52,915 nucleotides of DNA from Sphingomonadaceae bacterium (GTDB lineage: Bacteria; Pseudomonadota; Alphaproteobacteria; Sphingomonadales; Sphingomonadaceae): NCBI GenBank assembly GCA_002863155.1, contig PKED01000052.1, positions 1 through 52,915 of the forward strand. The letters are read 5' to 3'. Both the position numbers and the translations under genes were made by a program. The notes beneath the pieces were generated by a model. The model did not search any database and had not been told where the DNA came from. It saw only the letters and a list, made by a program, of their open reading frames with translations. Below, piece after piece: positions 23,569 to 32,383 of this stretch. Position 1 is the stretch's first letter; every line of letters begins with the position of its first letter.

Positions 23569-25110
23569 TCAGCGGTTGAAGCGCACCGAAATGAAGCGAC
23601 CTTGCAGCCGCCCGCGCTGGATGTACAGGAGCACCGCTTCGCGGCCGGCCGCCTTGGCCTGATTGATGATGCGGGCCATGTCGGCGGCAGTCGCCACCGG
23701 CTGGCGGTTGGCGGAGACGATCACGTCGCCGCGCTGAAGGCCCTTTTGCGCCGCATCGCTCGACGGATCGGCCGATACGATCACGACGCCGTTCACGGTC
23801 GCGTCGAGCTGGAGCGCGCGGCGGATGTCGGCGGTCAGCTCGGTGACGTTGATCCCCAGCGTCGCGCTCATCACGGCATCGTTCTGACCCTTGCCGCCGC
23901 TTTCGGGCACGGCGCTGTCGTCGCCATTGCCACCCGCAGCCGCCGCTAGTGCATCCTCGGAGGGGCGGGTGCCCGCGACTGCATTCAGCGACAGCGGCTT
24001 GCCGTCGCGGTTGACGTCGAGCCGGATCGGGCCACCCGGCTTCACATTGGCGACGAGGTAGCTGAGCGTCTGGTCCACCGTCACGTCCTGGCCGTTGACG
24101 CGCAGCACGATATCGCCGGTCTTGATCCCCGCCTTTTCCGCCGGACCGCCGGGCTCGACCCGGTTGATCAGCTCGCCGCGACCCTTGGGCAGGCCGAGCG
24201 CCGCGCCGTCATCCTCGCCCAGCGGCTGGATGCCGACACCCAGATAGCCGCGCTGGACGCTCACGCCCTTCATCAGCGTGTCGATGATCGGCTTGGCTTC
24301 TTCGGCCGGTATTGCAAACCCGATGCCGATATTGCCGCCGCTCTGCGAGAAGATCTGCGAATTGATGCCGATGACGTTGCCGTTCAGGTCGAACATCGGC
24401 CCGCCCGAGTTGCCCTGGTTGATCGCGGCGTCGGTCTGGATGAACCGGTCATAGGCGCCGCCCTGCCCGGTCGAGCGGTGCAGCGCGGAGACGATGCCCG
24501 CGGTCACGGTCGATCCGATGCCGAACGGATTGCCGATCGCGACGATCCAGTCGCCGACCCGCGTCTTGGTCGAATCGCCGAAGCGGACGAAGGGCAGGTT
24601 GGTGCCGTCGATCTTGAGCAGCGCAAGGTCGGACGCCTGATCGCGGCCGATCAGCCTGGCCTTGTATTCCTTGCGGTCGGTCAGGATGACGGTGATCGAT
24701 TCGACCGTCGCGCCGCGCGCACCGGGTGCGACGACATGGTTGTTGGTGACGACATAGCCGTCGGGGGAAATCAGAAAGCCCGAACCGAGCGACTGGGCCT
24801 GGCGCGTCACCGGCGCCCCGCCGCTCTGGTCCTGTCCGCTGCCGAAGAAATCCTGGAAGGGCGTGCCCTGGAACGGGTTCGTCTGCGGCTGGACCTTGAT
24901 GCTCTGTTTGGTCGAGATGTTGACGACCGCCGGCTGCAACCGCGCGACCAGATCGGCAAAGCTCAGCGGCGCGCCGGGGCGCGGCACGGCTGCCGCCATC
25001 GCGGCCGGTTCGTTCTGCGCGGTCTGGGCCCCGGCGGGCGGCTGGAGCGCGAGCGTCGCGGCAGCGCCGCCGACCAGAAGAGCACCCGAAATCGCATAAG
25101 CGTAGCGCAC
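23569..25110 (-). CDS. degP: Do family periplasmic serine protease (DegP/HtrA)
   Basis: Periplasmic protease/chaperone that handles misfolded envelope proteins. The signal peptide ends near residue 29. The catalytic triad is visible: His125 (TNNHVV), Asp161 (SDLALLKI) and Ser235 (NQGNSGGPMF). Two PDZ domains follow: GYLGVGIQPLGE to about 365, and a second near the C-terminus around LQRGDVIVSANRQPVATAADM. A Gly/Asp-rich linker separates them. The start is GTG 25110 with AGAGGA 10 nt upstream. It is the last gene of hflK-hflC-degP, 81 nt after hflC, an arrangement common in alphaproteobacteria. A strong terminator follows. Confidence 0.96.
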   Translation of the reverse strand: MRYAYAISGALLVGGAAATLALQPPAGAQTAQNEPAAMAAAVPRPGAPLSFADLVARLQPAVVNISTKQSIKVQPQTNPFQGTPFQDFFGSGQDQSGGAPVTRQAQSLGSGFLISPDGYVVTNNHVVAPGARGATVESITVILTDRKEYKARLIGRDQASDLALLKIDGTNLPFVRFGDSTKTRVGDWIVAIGNPFGIGSTVTAGIVSALHRSTGQGGAYDRFIQTDAAINQGNSGGPMFDLNGNVIGINSQIFSQSGGNIGIGFAIPAEEAKPIIDTLMKGVSVQRGYLGVGIQPLGEDDGAALGLPKGRGELINRVEPGGPAEKAGIKTGDIVLRVNGQDVTVDQTLSYLVANVKPGGPIRLDVNRDGKPLSLNAVAGTRPSEDALAAAAGGNGDDSAVPESGGKGQNDAVMSATLGINVTELTADIRRALQLDATVNGVVIVSADPSSDAAQKGLQRGDVIVSANRQPVATAADMARIINQAKAAGREAVLLYIQRGRLQGRFISVRFNR

Positions 25111-25191
25111 GTACGTTGTTCCTCTCTCGTCGATCGACCGGCTCGCTTTATGCGGGGCCAGTCTGAACAGTAATTGAATATGAACCGATTG

Positions 25192-26070
25192 TCAGCGCGG
25201 CCGTCCCCGCCCGGTGAACTGGCGCAGATAATCGTCGCTTGGCGACAGGATGATCTGCGTCTCGCTCTGCTGCGGTCCGTCGGGCGTGAAGGTATAGCGA
25301 TAGGACTGCATCGCCCGGTAGAAATCGTAGAATTCGGGATCCTTGTTGAACGCATCGGCATAGATGCGCGCGGCGTTCGCATCGGCTTCGGCGCGGATGA
25401 TCTGCGCGCTCTTTTCGCCCTGTGCCCGGATCGTCGCCGCTTCCTGCTGGCGCGCGGTCTTCATCCGGTTGAGCGCGCTGTCGAGCGGGCTGCCTTCGGG
25501 CAGGTCGGCGTGGCGGATGCGGACATCGACGATCTGCGCGCCATATTGCCGGGCAAGCTGTTGCAGGCCGGCCTGGATATTGTCCATCACCTGACCGCGC
25601 TCGGGGCTGAGCAGCGCGGCGAATTGCCGGCGGCCGAGCTCGTTGCGCACCGCAGTGCCGAGCAGCGGCCGCAGCTGATCGGCGACGCGTTCCTCGGTCG
25701 ACGAGGTGCTGCCGGTCGACACCACGGCTTTCAGCGGATCGACGATCCGGAACCGGGCAAAGGCGTCGACTTCGAGCCGGAGCTGGTCGGTCGACAGCAC
25801 CTGCTGGTTGTTGAGATCGACGTCGAGCACGCGCTTGTCGACCCAGACGATCGTGTCGAAGAACGGCATCTTTACCGCCAGGCCCGAATCGGTCTGGCCG
25901 AAGGGCTGGTTGGGTTTCCACCGGTTGATCGTGCCCAGCGGCTTGTTCAGGCGCAGGACGACGCCCTGCTCTGTCTCGGGCACGATGAACACGCTCGATG
26001 CAAAGACGATCAGCGCGAGCAGCGCGACGATGCCGAAGCCGACGGGGTTACGCCAGATGCTGTTCATCAC
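25192..26070 (-). CDS. hflC: Protease modulator HflC (SPFH family)
   Basis: Inner-membrane SPFH/band 7 protein that forms the HflKC cage around the FtsH protease and limits its attack on membrane proteins. One N-terminal membrane anchor (VGFGIVALLALIVFASSVFIV) precedes the band 7 domain, with VPETEQGVVLRLNKPLG at its start and VDKRVLDVDLNNQQVLSTD in the middle. A helical region (ARQQEAATIRAQGEKSAQ and EADANAARIYADAF) follows. At 292 aa it is full length. ATG 26070 overlaps the hflK stop as ATGA, coupling the two subunits. Confidence 0.96.
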   Translation of the reverse strand: MMNSIWRNPVGFGIVALLALIVFASSVFIVPETEQGVVLRLNKPLGTINRWKPNQPFGQTDSGLAVKMPFFDTIVWVDKRVLDVDLNNQQVLSTDQLRLEVDAFARFRIVDPLKAVVSTGSTSSTEERVADQLRPLLGTAVRNELGRRQFAALLSPERGQVMDNIQAGLQQLARQYGAQIVDVRIRHADLPEGSPLDSALNRMKTARQQEAATIRAQGEKSAQIIRAEADANAARIYADAFNKDPEFYDFYRAMQSYRYTFTPDGPQQSETQIILSPSDDYLRQFTGRGRPR

Positions 26071-27170
26071 TGCCCTCCCACAAGCGCGGGGGCCGGCGGC
26101 GCGGCAGGCGCCGGCACGCCGGGCCGCCCACGCAGCGGCAGATAGGGAACGACGCCGGTGTCGACAACGGTCTTGTTGTTCTTGGCGAGCACCGATTCCA
26201 TCGTTTCATAATACATGCGCCGCCGCGTCACTTCGGGGGCGAGCTTGTACTGGGTGTAATAGAGGTCGAACTGCTGCGCTTCGGCCTGCGCGCGTGCGGT
26301 GACCTGTTGCTGATAGGTGCGCGCGACATTCTGGTCCGACTGCGCCTTTTGCTGGGCTGCGCTGACGAGCTTGAAGTCGTCGATCACGCTGGTGGGGGGA
26401 TCGGCCCTGTTGATCGCAACCGACTGGACGCGGACGCCCGATCGATATTCGTCGAGGATTTGCTGCATCAGGGTCTGCGCGCGCTGTTCGATCTCGACAC
26501 GGCCGCCGGTGATCGCCTGGTTCATGTTGACGGTCGCGATCACCGATCGCATCGCGCTTTCGGCGGTCGCGCGTACGGTGCCGCGCGGATCCTTGATCTG
26601 ATAAAGATAATTCTGCGGATCAACGATGTCCCAACGCACGGCATAGGCCAGATCGACGATGTTCTGATCGCCGGTCAGCATCAGGTTCGGGGCGGTGCCG
26701 CCATCGGGAAAATCCTCGGTCCGGATTTCCTGCACGTCGATCTTGGTCACGGTGGCGACCGGCGCGGGCCAGGTGAAGTGCATCCCCGAATCGAGCGTAT
26801 AGGCATAGCTGCCGAAATAGGTCACGACGCCGCGCTGCTGCGGGGCGATGACGTGGACGCTGGTAAGCGCGAGCCACACCAGCACGATCAGCCCGCCACC
26901 GATCAGCCAGATCGATCGCCCGCCGGCCCCGGATGGCAGGCTGGGGAAACCGCCTCCGCCGCTGCCCGGACCGCCCGGCCCGCGCGCGCGGCGCAGAAAT
27001 TCGTCAAGCGCGGACGGCTTGGCCCCGCGCGGCTTGCCGCCCGGCGGGACCGCCCAGGGATTGCGCGGCCCGTCGTCGCCCGCGCCGCCGCCGCCATTGC
27101 CCCATGGGCTTTTGGGCTTGTCGTTCATGAAAAGGGGAAGTCGCTGCCACCAGGCCGAACGGGTCGTCAT
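26067..27170 (-). CDS. hflK: FtsH protease activity modulator HflK
   Basis: Partner of HflC in the SPFH cage around FtsH. The first 85 residues are Gly/Pro-rich and cytoplasmic (SPWGNGGGGAGDDGPRNPW), a hallmark of HflK. The membrane helix is about residues 86-106, followed by the band 7 domain (QQRGVVTYFGSYAYTLDSG, AVRWDIVDPQNYLYQI). The Pro-rich tail ends at PALVGGQ. Two starts are possible: ATG 27170 has AAAGG 5 nt upstream, while ATG 27128 (MNDKPKSPWG) matches the usual HflK beginning but has no ribosome site. I give the longer form. It is the first gene of the hflK-hflC-degP operon and divergent from mrp. Confidence 0.94.
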   Translation of the reverse strand: MTTRSAWWQRLPLFMNDKPKSPWGNGGGGAGDDGPRNPWAVPPGGKPRGAKPSALDEFLRRARGPGGPGSGGGGFPSLPSGAGGRSIWLIGGGLIVLVWLALTSVHVIAPQQRGVVTYFGSYAYTLDSGMHFTWPAPVATVTKIDVQEIRTEDFPDGGTAPNLMLTGDQNIVDLAYAVRWDIVDPQNYLYQIKDPRGTVRATAESAMRSVIATVNMNQAITGGRVEIEQRAQTLMQQILDEYRSGVRVQSVAINRADPPTSVIDDFKLVSAAQQKAQSDQNVARTYQQQVTARAQAEAQQFDLYYTQYKLAPEVTRRRMYYETMESVLAKNNKTVVDTGVVPYLPLRGRPGVPAPAAPPAPALVGGQ

Positions 27171-27240
27171 GCATCCTTTATAGGAGTGCGCAGGCGGAAA
27201 AACAGTGCCAAGTGTATCATGGATGCGTATCAGCCGCCGA

Positions 27241-28203
27241 ATGAGCGACCATCCCGAGCTGGAATCCGTCATCGATGCGCTGGTCCCCGGGCGCGCCACC
27301 GTGCGGGTGGAGGCCGGACGGGCGCGGATCGTCCTCGATGTCGGCGGCATCGATGCAGCCGAGCATGCCGGGCTGGAGGCGCGGGTCCGCACGGCGGCGT
27401 TGGCGGTCGCCGGGATCGACGATGTCCGCGTCGCGCTGACCGCGTCGCGGCCCCAGCGCATGCTGATCGCAGTCGCGAGCGGCAAGGGCGGCGTCGGCAA
27501 GTCGACCGTTGCCGCCAATCTGGCGATCGCGCTCCATCGCCGGGGCCGCCGGGTGGGCATGGTCGACGCCGATATCCATGGCCCGTCGCAGCCCAGGCTT
27601 CTCGATGTCGAAGGCACCAAGCCCGTCGCCCGCGACAAGGTGCTGCAGCCGGTCGCGACGCCGTCCGGCATAACGCTGCTGTCGATGGGGCAGTTCGTCG
27701 CCCCCGATCAGGCGATCGCCTGGCGCGGGCTGAAGGCGGCGGGCGCGCTGGGCCAGCTGGTCGACGCGAATTGGGGCGATGCCGACACGCTGATTCTCGA
27801 TCTGCCGCCCGGCACCGGCGACATCCAGTTGACGATGATCCGCAACCACCGCCCGGCGGGCGCCGTGATCGTGTCGACGCCGCAGGATCTCGCACTGATC
27901 GATGCGCGCCGCGCGATCGATCTGTTCGCGCAGGCCGGCGTGCCGGTGATCGGCCTGATCGAGAACATGGCCGGCTATGTCTGCCCGGCATGCGGGGCGA
28001 CATCCGATCCGTTCGGGCATGGCGGCGCCGAAGCGGCGGCGGCCGGGCTCGGCATCGCCTTTCTCGGCCGCATTCCGCTCGAAATCGCGATCCGCAGCGG
28101 CTCGGACGCCGGGCAGCCGCCGGTCTGCGGGAACGGCCCGGAAGCGCTCGCGTTCAACGAACTGGCCGACCGCGTCGCGCAGTGGATCGCGGCGCGCACC
28201 TGA
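27241..28203 (+). CDS. apbC: Mrp/NBP35-type iron-sulfur cluster carrier ATPase
   Basis: P-loop ATPase that binds and delivers [4Fe-4S] clusters. The deviant Walker A is ASGKGGVGKSTVAANLA; the switch regions are MVDADIHGPSQPRLL and LILDLPPGTGDIQLT; the cluster-binding CxxC is GYVCPACG. The N-terminal 75 residues form a short MIP18-like domain (ESVIDALVPGRATVRVEAG). ATG 27241 is taken as start. GTG 27205 or ATG 27223 would add 12 or 6 residues with no conserved sequence. It is divergent from hflK, 70 nt away, and the next gene starts 13 nt downstream, so they are likely co-transcribed. Confidence 0.93.
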   Translation: MSDHPELESVIDALVPGRATVRVEAGRARIVLDVGGIDAAEHAGLEARVRTAALAVAGIDDVRVALTASRPQRMLIAVASGKGGVGKSTVAANLAIALHRRGRRVGMVDADIHGPSQPRLLDVEGTKPVARDKVLQPVATPSGITLLSMGQFVAPDQAIAWRGLKAAGALGQLVDANWGDADTLILDLPPGTGDIQLTMIRNHRPAGAVIVSTPQDLALIDARRAIDLFAQAGVPVIGLIENMAGYVCPACGATSDPFGHGGAEAAAAGLGIAFLGRIPLEIAIRSGSDAGQPPVCGNGPEALAFNELADRVAQWIAART

Positions 28204-28216
28204 CGGGAGACGATCG

Positions 28217-28645
28217 ATGCCGCTTGCAACCGATGATGCGATCCGCAGCCTGCTCACTGGGGCCAGGATGATCGCGATGGTCGGCGCGTCGGACCGGCCC
28301 GACCGTCCATCCTACGAGGTGATGGAAACGCTCCAGCGACACGGCTACCGCGTCATTCCGGTCAATCCGCAGATTACCGGCGAGCATATCCAAGGCGAAT
28401 ATGTCTTCCGCGATCTCGGTCAGATCGGCGTACCGATCGATATCGTCGACATTTTCCGGCGATCGTCGGCGGCCGGCGAAGCGGTCGATGCCGCGATCGC
28501 GGTCGGAGCGAAGGCGGTCTGGATGCAGCTTGGCGTCGTCGACGATCAGGCCGCCGCCCGCGCCGAGGCGGCGGGGCTCGAGGTGGTGATGGATCGCTGC
28601 CCCGCGGTCGAACTCAGGCGGCTCGGCATCGCGCCGGTCGCTTGA
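28217..28645 (+). CDS. CoA-binding domain protein (YccU type)
   Basis: Single Rossmann-fold domain of 142 aa related to the CoA-binding domain of succinyl-CoA synthetase. Seen: MIAMVGASDRPDRPSYEVM, GYRVIPVNPQITGEHIQGE, PIDIVDIFRRS, AVWMQLGVVDDQAAARAEAAG and VVMDRCPAVELRRLG, which cover the whole family profile. The function of YccU-type proteins is unknown; ligand binding is inferred from the fold. GGGAGA lies 6 nt before ATG 28217, 13 nt after the mrp-like gene. Confidence 0.92.
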   Translation: MPLATDDAIRSLLTGARMIAMVGASDRPDRPSYEVMETLQRHGYRVIPVNPQITGEHIQGEYVFRDLGQIGVPIDIVDIFRRSSAAGEAVDAAIAVGAKAVWMQLGVVDDQAAARAEAAGLEVVMDRCPAVELRRLGIAPVA

Positions 28646-28689
28646 ACCCGCGCCCTTGATTTGCCGTGATTGCGGTGGATAGTCGGGCC

Positions 28690-29151
28690 ATGTCGATGCT
28701 GCTGATCGCGCTGCTCCAGGCGGCAAACCCCGCATCTGCGGCGGCCGACGCAGCGCCGCCGCCGGATACGCCGACGCGGTTTTCGATTCTGGTGCCGGTC
28801 GCAAGCGAGCCGTGCCGCCCGCGTGAAAAGCCCGACGCCGACGTCGTCGTCTGCGGCAATCCGTTGCCGAGCCAGCGGCTGCCTTTTCCGAACGAGCCCG
28901 ACCCGAGCCGCGGGCGCCCCTCCAACCCCGACCTGACCGGCGCCCGCGCGCTTCAGTTGCAGAACACGCCCTGCGCGGCCCAGGCGGGCGGTTGCGGCGG
29001 TGCGGGCATTCCGATTCTGGGCATGGCGCTATGGGCTGGCAAGAAGATCGTCGACGCGGTCGGCGACGCGACCAAGGCCAAGCCGGATAAATCGAAGCGG
29101 GTGCCGATCCCGCTCGACGACCCGGCGCCAGCAACGGCGCCCGAGCGTTAA
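28690..29151 (+). CDS. Hypothetical exported protein, Pro-rich with four cysteines
   Basis: Unrecognised protein of 153 aa. The first 20 residues look like a short signal peptide (MLLIALLQAANPASAAADA). The mature part is Pro-rich, with Cys in SEPCRPREK and VVVCGNP, then PCAAQAGGCGGAGIPILGMALWAGKKIVDAV, quoted in part, which holds two more Cys and a short hydrophobic glycine-rich segment. The end is Lys/Pro-rich. The even number of Cys suggests disulfides in the periplasm. Third codon positions are strongly G/C, as in neighbouring genes, so it is probably real. ATG 28690 is preferred over GTG 28666, since it begins the hydrophobic stretch. It converges on hemW 16 nt away. Confidence 0.65.
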   Translation: MSMLLIALLQAANPASAAADAAPPPDTPTRFSILVPVASEPCRPREKPDADVVVCGNPLPSQRLPFPNEPDPSRGRPSNPDLTGARALQLQNTPCAAQAGGCGGAGIPILGMALWAGKKIVDAVGDATKAKPDKSKRVPIPLDDPAPATAPER

Positions 29152-29167
29152 GACCATCCCAATCAGA

Positions 29168-30319
29168 TCAGTCGTCGGGCACGAGCGCGGCGATGACGGC
29201 GTTGAGCACCAGCATCCCCGGCTCGGTCGCGTGCAGCCGGTCGCCGTTGCGCGCGATCAGCCCCGCGCGCGTCAGCGTCGCGGCGGCACGCGCGTCGATC
29301 ACCGCGTCGACCGAAACTCCGGCCAGCTCGGCGATGCGCGCCAGATCGACGCCCTCGCGCAGCCGCAGCCCCATCAGCAGCGCCTCGGCCTGCCGTGCCG
29401 GGGGTGTCAGCGCGTCCTCGATCTCGATCCCATGGCCGTTGCGGACGATCGCCGCCTGCCAGTTTTCGGGCTTCTTGTGGCGCATCGTCGCCATGCCGCC
29501 GCGTCGCCCGTGTGCGCCGGGGCCGATCCCGGCATAGTCGCGGTAGCGCCAATAGGTGAGGTTGTGGCGGCTTTCGGCGCCGGGGCGGGCATGGTTCGAC
29601 ACTTCATAGGCGGGAAGGCCCGCCGCCGCCGCAATCGTGCGCGTGGTCTCGAACAGCATGGCCGCTTCATCCTCGCCCGGAATCACCAGCCGCCCCGCCG
29701 CCGCTTCGGTCGCAAAGCGCGTGCCCGGTTCGATCGTCAGCTGGTAGAGCGAGAGATGCTCGGTCCCGAAGCCGATCGCGCGGCTGAGTTCGGCTTCCCA
29801 CGCCGCCTGCGACTGGCCGGGGCGGGCATAGATCAGGTCGAAGCTCACCCTGCCAAAATGCTGCTGCGCGGTGTCGAGTGCGGCCAGCCCCTCGGCCACG
29901 CCGTGTGCGCGGCCCAGAAAGACGAGGGCGTCGTCGTCGAGTGCCTGCAGTCCGAGCGACACGCGGTTGACGCCGGCCGCCGCCAGATCGGCAAAGCGTG
30001 CCGCCTCGACCGAGGAGGGGTTCGCCTCCAGCGTGATCTCGATATCGCCGTCAAAGCCCCAGGCGCTTTCCGCCGCGGCGATCAATGCCGCGACGGTGGC
30101 GGGCGGCATCAGGCTGGGGGTGCCGCCGCCGAAAAAGATCGATCCGAGCCGCCGCCCGGGCAGCATCGCGGCTTCATGGGCAAGATCAGCGAGCAAGGCA
30201 TCCCGCCACGCCGCCTGATCCACGCTGGCGCGGACATGGCTGTTGAAATCGCAATAAGGACATTTGGAGACACAAAAGGGCCAATGGATGTAAAGAGCGA
30301 GCGGGGCGGGGGCGTCCAT
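29168..30319 (-). CDS. hemW: Radical SAM heme chaperone HemW
   Basis: Radical SAM protein related to oxygen-independent coproporphyrinogen oxidase; members of the HemW branch bind heme and pass it to respiratory enzymes. The [4Fe-4S]-binding motif is CVSKCPYC (Cys 16, 20, 23) in YIHWPFCVSKCPYCDFNSH. Other blocks: SIFFGGGTPSLM, ITLEANPSS, GVNRVSLGLQALDD and LSLYQLTIEPGT. The C-terminal HemN-like domain is complete. Initiation at ATG 30319 puts the cluster motif close to the N-terminus as in HemW; true HemN has a longer N-terminal arm and is therefore less likely. It is divergent from the CAP protein gene, 25 nt apart. Confidence 0.92.
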   Translation of the reverse strand: MDAPAPLALYIHWPFCVSKCPYCDFNSHVRASVDQAAWRDALLADLAHEAAMLPGRRLGSIFFGGGTPSLMPPATVAALIAAAESAWGFDGDIEITLEANPSSVEAARFADLAAAGVNRVSLGLQALDDDALVFLGRAHGVAEGLAALDTAQQHFGRVSFDLIYARPGQSQAAWEAELSRAIGFGTEHLSLYQLTIEPGTRFATEAAAGRLVIPGEDEAAMLFETTRTIAAAAGLPAYEVSNHARPGAESRHNLTYWRYRDYAGIGPGAHGRRGGMATMRHKKPENWQAAIVRNGHGIEIEDALTPPARQAEALLMGLRLREGVDLARIAELAGVSVDAVIDARAAATLTRAGLIARNGDRLHATEPGMLVLNAVIAALVPDD

Positions 30320-30344
30320 TGCCCCGGCGCTATGGAGAAAAAGC

Positions 30345-30908
30345 GTGGTGGTGAAAAGCATCGCGGGCGTTGCCCTGATTGCCCTGCTCGCAGTGAGCTG
30401 TGCCGAACCCGGCCCGGCGCGGATAACGCAATGGACGCCGGACGGTGCGAACAAGCCGCGTGGCGCGGCCCTGCTCCGCCGTGCGATGATCGACGGACAT
30501 GACGCGGCCCGGGCCGAGGTCGGGCTGGCGCCGCTGGCCTGGGACGATCGGCTCGCTGCCGATGCTTTGGCCTATGCCCAGACGCTCGCCCGCACGCGCA
30601 CTTTCCGCCATGCCGAGCAGGCGGCCGGGCCGACGCGGCAGGGCGAAAATCTCTTCACCGGCACGCGCGGCGCCTATGACTATCGCGAGATGGTCGATCT
30701 GTGGGTCGATGAAAAGCGCGACTTCGTCAATCGTCCGCTGCCCGACATCAGCCGCACCGGGCGGTGGAGCGATGTCGGCCATTACAGCCAGATCGTCTGG
30801 CGGACCACGCAACGCTTCGGCTGCGCGCTCGCCAGCAACGACACCGACGACTATCTCGTCTGCCGCTACAGCCCCGCGGGCAATGTCTGGGGGCAGGCGG
30901 CCTATTGA
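30345..30908 (+). CDS. CAP (SCP/PR-1) domain lipoprotein
   Basis: Secreted CAP-superfamily protein of 187 aa. The N-terminal hydrophobic stretch ends in LLAVSCAEP, a plausible lipobox. The CAP core is complete: GHDAARAEVGLAPLAWDDRLA, RTRTFRHA (conserved His), GENLF (conserved Glu), VGHYSQIVWRTTQRFGCA (second His) and LVCRYSPAGNVWGQ. Bacterial CAP proteins are poorly understood; roles in lipid binding or envelope stability have been suggested. Initiation is at one of three consecutive GTG codons (30345, 30348, 30351), with GGAG 7 nt before the first. It converges on rdgB. Confidence 0.9.
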   Translation: MVVKSIAGVALIALLAVSCAEPGPARITQWTPDGANKPRGAALLRRAMIDGHDAARAEVGLAPLAWDDRLAADALAYAQTLARTRTFRHAEQAAGPTRQGENLFTGTRGAYDYREMVDLWVDEKRDFVNRPLPDISRTGRWSDVGHYSQIVWRTTQRFGCALASNDTDDYLVCRYSPAGNVWGQAAY

Positions 30909-30936
30909 ACACCTGGCGCCGCGCGTCACGCGCCGG

Positions 30937-31569
30937 TCAGAATACCGCCTCCACCAGCGCGGCAAAGGCGCGGGCGCGGTGGTTGTTCGCCTGTTTTTCC
31001 TCGAACGGCATTTCGGCGAAGCTGCGCGTCTCGCCCAGCGGTACGAACATCGGGTCGTAGCCGAAGCCCGCCGCGCCGCGCGGTGGCCAGACGAGCGTGC
31101 CGTCGATCCGCCCTTCGAACCATTCGACATGGCCGTCAGGCCATGCCAGCGCGAGCGTCGAGACGAAGGTCGCCGCGCGGCTGACATCGGGGCCGAGTGC
31201 CTCGAGCTTGTCCTGCACACGAGTCATCGCGAGCACCCAGTCGCGGGTGCCGTCCGCCGTCTCGGCCCAATTGGCCGTGTAGACGCCGGGATCGCCGCCC
31301 AGCGCCTCGACGCACAGGCCGCTATCATCCGCGAGCGCGGGCAGGCCGGACAGGTCGGCGGCCGAGCGCGCCTTCAGTTCGGCATTGGCGACGAAGGTCG
31401 TGCCGGTTTCCTCGGGCTCGGGCAGGTCGAGTTCGGCCGCCGAGATCGTATCCATGCCGTACGGCGCGAGCAAATGCGCCATCTCGCGCACTTTGCCCGC
31501 ATTATGCGTCGCGATCACCAGCCGTCCGGGTGCGAGCTTGCGGATCGCCTGGGGCGGCACCTGGGTCAT
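30937..31569 (-). CDS. rdgB: RdgB/HAM1 non-canonical purine NTP pyrophosphatase
   Basis: House-cleaning enzyme that hydrolyses ITP, dITP and XTP to monophosphates, keeping deaminated purines out of DNA and RNA. Seen: [14 protein letters not shown] (substrate loop), [18 protein letters not shown] (Glu metal ligand), [15 protein letters not shown] (catalytic Asp), [10 protein letters not shown] and [16 protein letters not shown]. Length is 210 aa. ATG 31569 overlaps the rph stop codon as ATGA, so the gene is translationally coupled to RNase PH, a widespread pairing. Confidence 0.96.
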   Translation of the reverse strand: MTQVPPQAIRKLAPGRLVIATHNAGKVREMAHLLAPYGMDTISAAELDLPEPEETGTTFVANAELKARSAADLSGLPALADDSGLCVEALGGDPGVYTANWAETADGTRDWVLAMTRVQDKLEALGPDVSRAATFVSTLALAWPDGHVEWFEGRIDGTLVWPPRGAAGFGYDPMFVPLGETRSFAEMPFEEKQANNHRARAFAALVEAVF

Positions 31570-32279
31570 GCGACCGCGCGCGCTTGCGCCGCGAAGATGT
31601 CGACGCAGCCGATGCGGGCGAGGCGGAGGAGGCGGAGCAGGCCTTCCTCGTCATAGGTCGCGCCTTCGGCGGTCGCCTGCGCTTCGGCGATGTTGCCGTT
31701 TTCGAGCAGCACGAAATTGGCGTCGGCGTCGGCGGTCGAATCCTCGTCATAATCGAGATCGAGCACCGGCGTGCCCTGCCAGATGCCGCAGCTGATCGCC
31801 GCGACTTTCTGGGTCAGCGGATCGGCGGCGAGCTTGCCGTCGCGGAGCAGCCCGTCGATCGCGAGGCGCAGCGCGACCCACGCGCCCGAAATGCTTGCGG
31901 TGCGGGTGCCGCCATCGGCCTGGATCACGTCGCAGTCGAGCGTGATCTGGCGCTCGCCGAGCAGCTTCAGGTCGGTGACGGCGCGCAAGGACCGGCCGAT
32001 CAGCCGCTGGATTTCCTGGGTGCGACCCGACTGCTTGCCCTTGGCGGCTTCGCGATTGCCCCGCGTATGCGTGGCGCGGGGCAGCATGCCGTATTCGGCC
32101 GTCACCCAGCCTTCACCCTTGCCGCGCAGGAACGGCGGCACGCGTTCTTCGACACTGGCGGTCACCAGCACCTTGGTGTCGCCGAAGCCGATCAGCACCG
32201 ATCCTTCGGCGTGCTTGGTGAAGCGGGGCTCGATACTGATCGCGCGCATCTGATCGGGGGCGCGGCCGGATGGGCGCAT
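31566..32279 (-). CDS. rph: Ribonuclease PH
   Basis: Phosphorolytic 3'-5' exoribonuclease that trims tRNA precursors; active as a hexameric ring. Seen: [17 protein letters not shown] at the N-terminus, [44 protein letters not shown] (quoted in part as [11 protein letters not shown] and [15 protein letters not shown]), [22 protein letters not shown] (as [15 protein letters not shown]) and [17 protein letters not shown]. The 237 aa length is standard. It is followed by an overlapping rdgB and divergent from hrcA, with 104 nt between the two starts. Confidence 0.97.
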   Translation of the reverse strand: MRPSGRAPDQMRAISIEPRFTKHAEGSVLIGFGDTKVLVTASVEERVPPFLRGKGEGWVTAEYGMLPRATHTRGNREAAKGKQSGRTQEIQRLIGRSLRAVTDLKLLGERQITLDCDVIQADGGTRTASISGAWVALRLAIDGLLRDGKLAADPLTQKVAAISCGIWQGTPVLDLDYDEDSTADADANFVLLENGNIAEAQATAEGATYDEEGLLRLLRLARIGCVDIFAAQARAVA

Positions 32280-32383
32280 GGTCTGTCCTTTGTCGTCGTG
32301 CTCGCGCCGTCGCGCGGCGGGGATGGGTGATCGCCGCCTGCCTAGACTTTCACTTCGGCGCGCGCCAGCCTAGATAATATCGC

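Noticed and set aside
25998..28271. 757-codon plus-strand frame across hflC, hflK and mrp
   Set aside because: It spans three well-supported genes on both strands and changes composition in the middle; no domain is present.
32280..32383. CIRCE operator upstream of hrcA
   Set aside because: No TTAGCACTC-N9-GAGTGCTAA or close variant is present in the gap; only a weak AT-rich -10-like stretch is visible.
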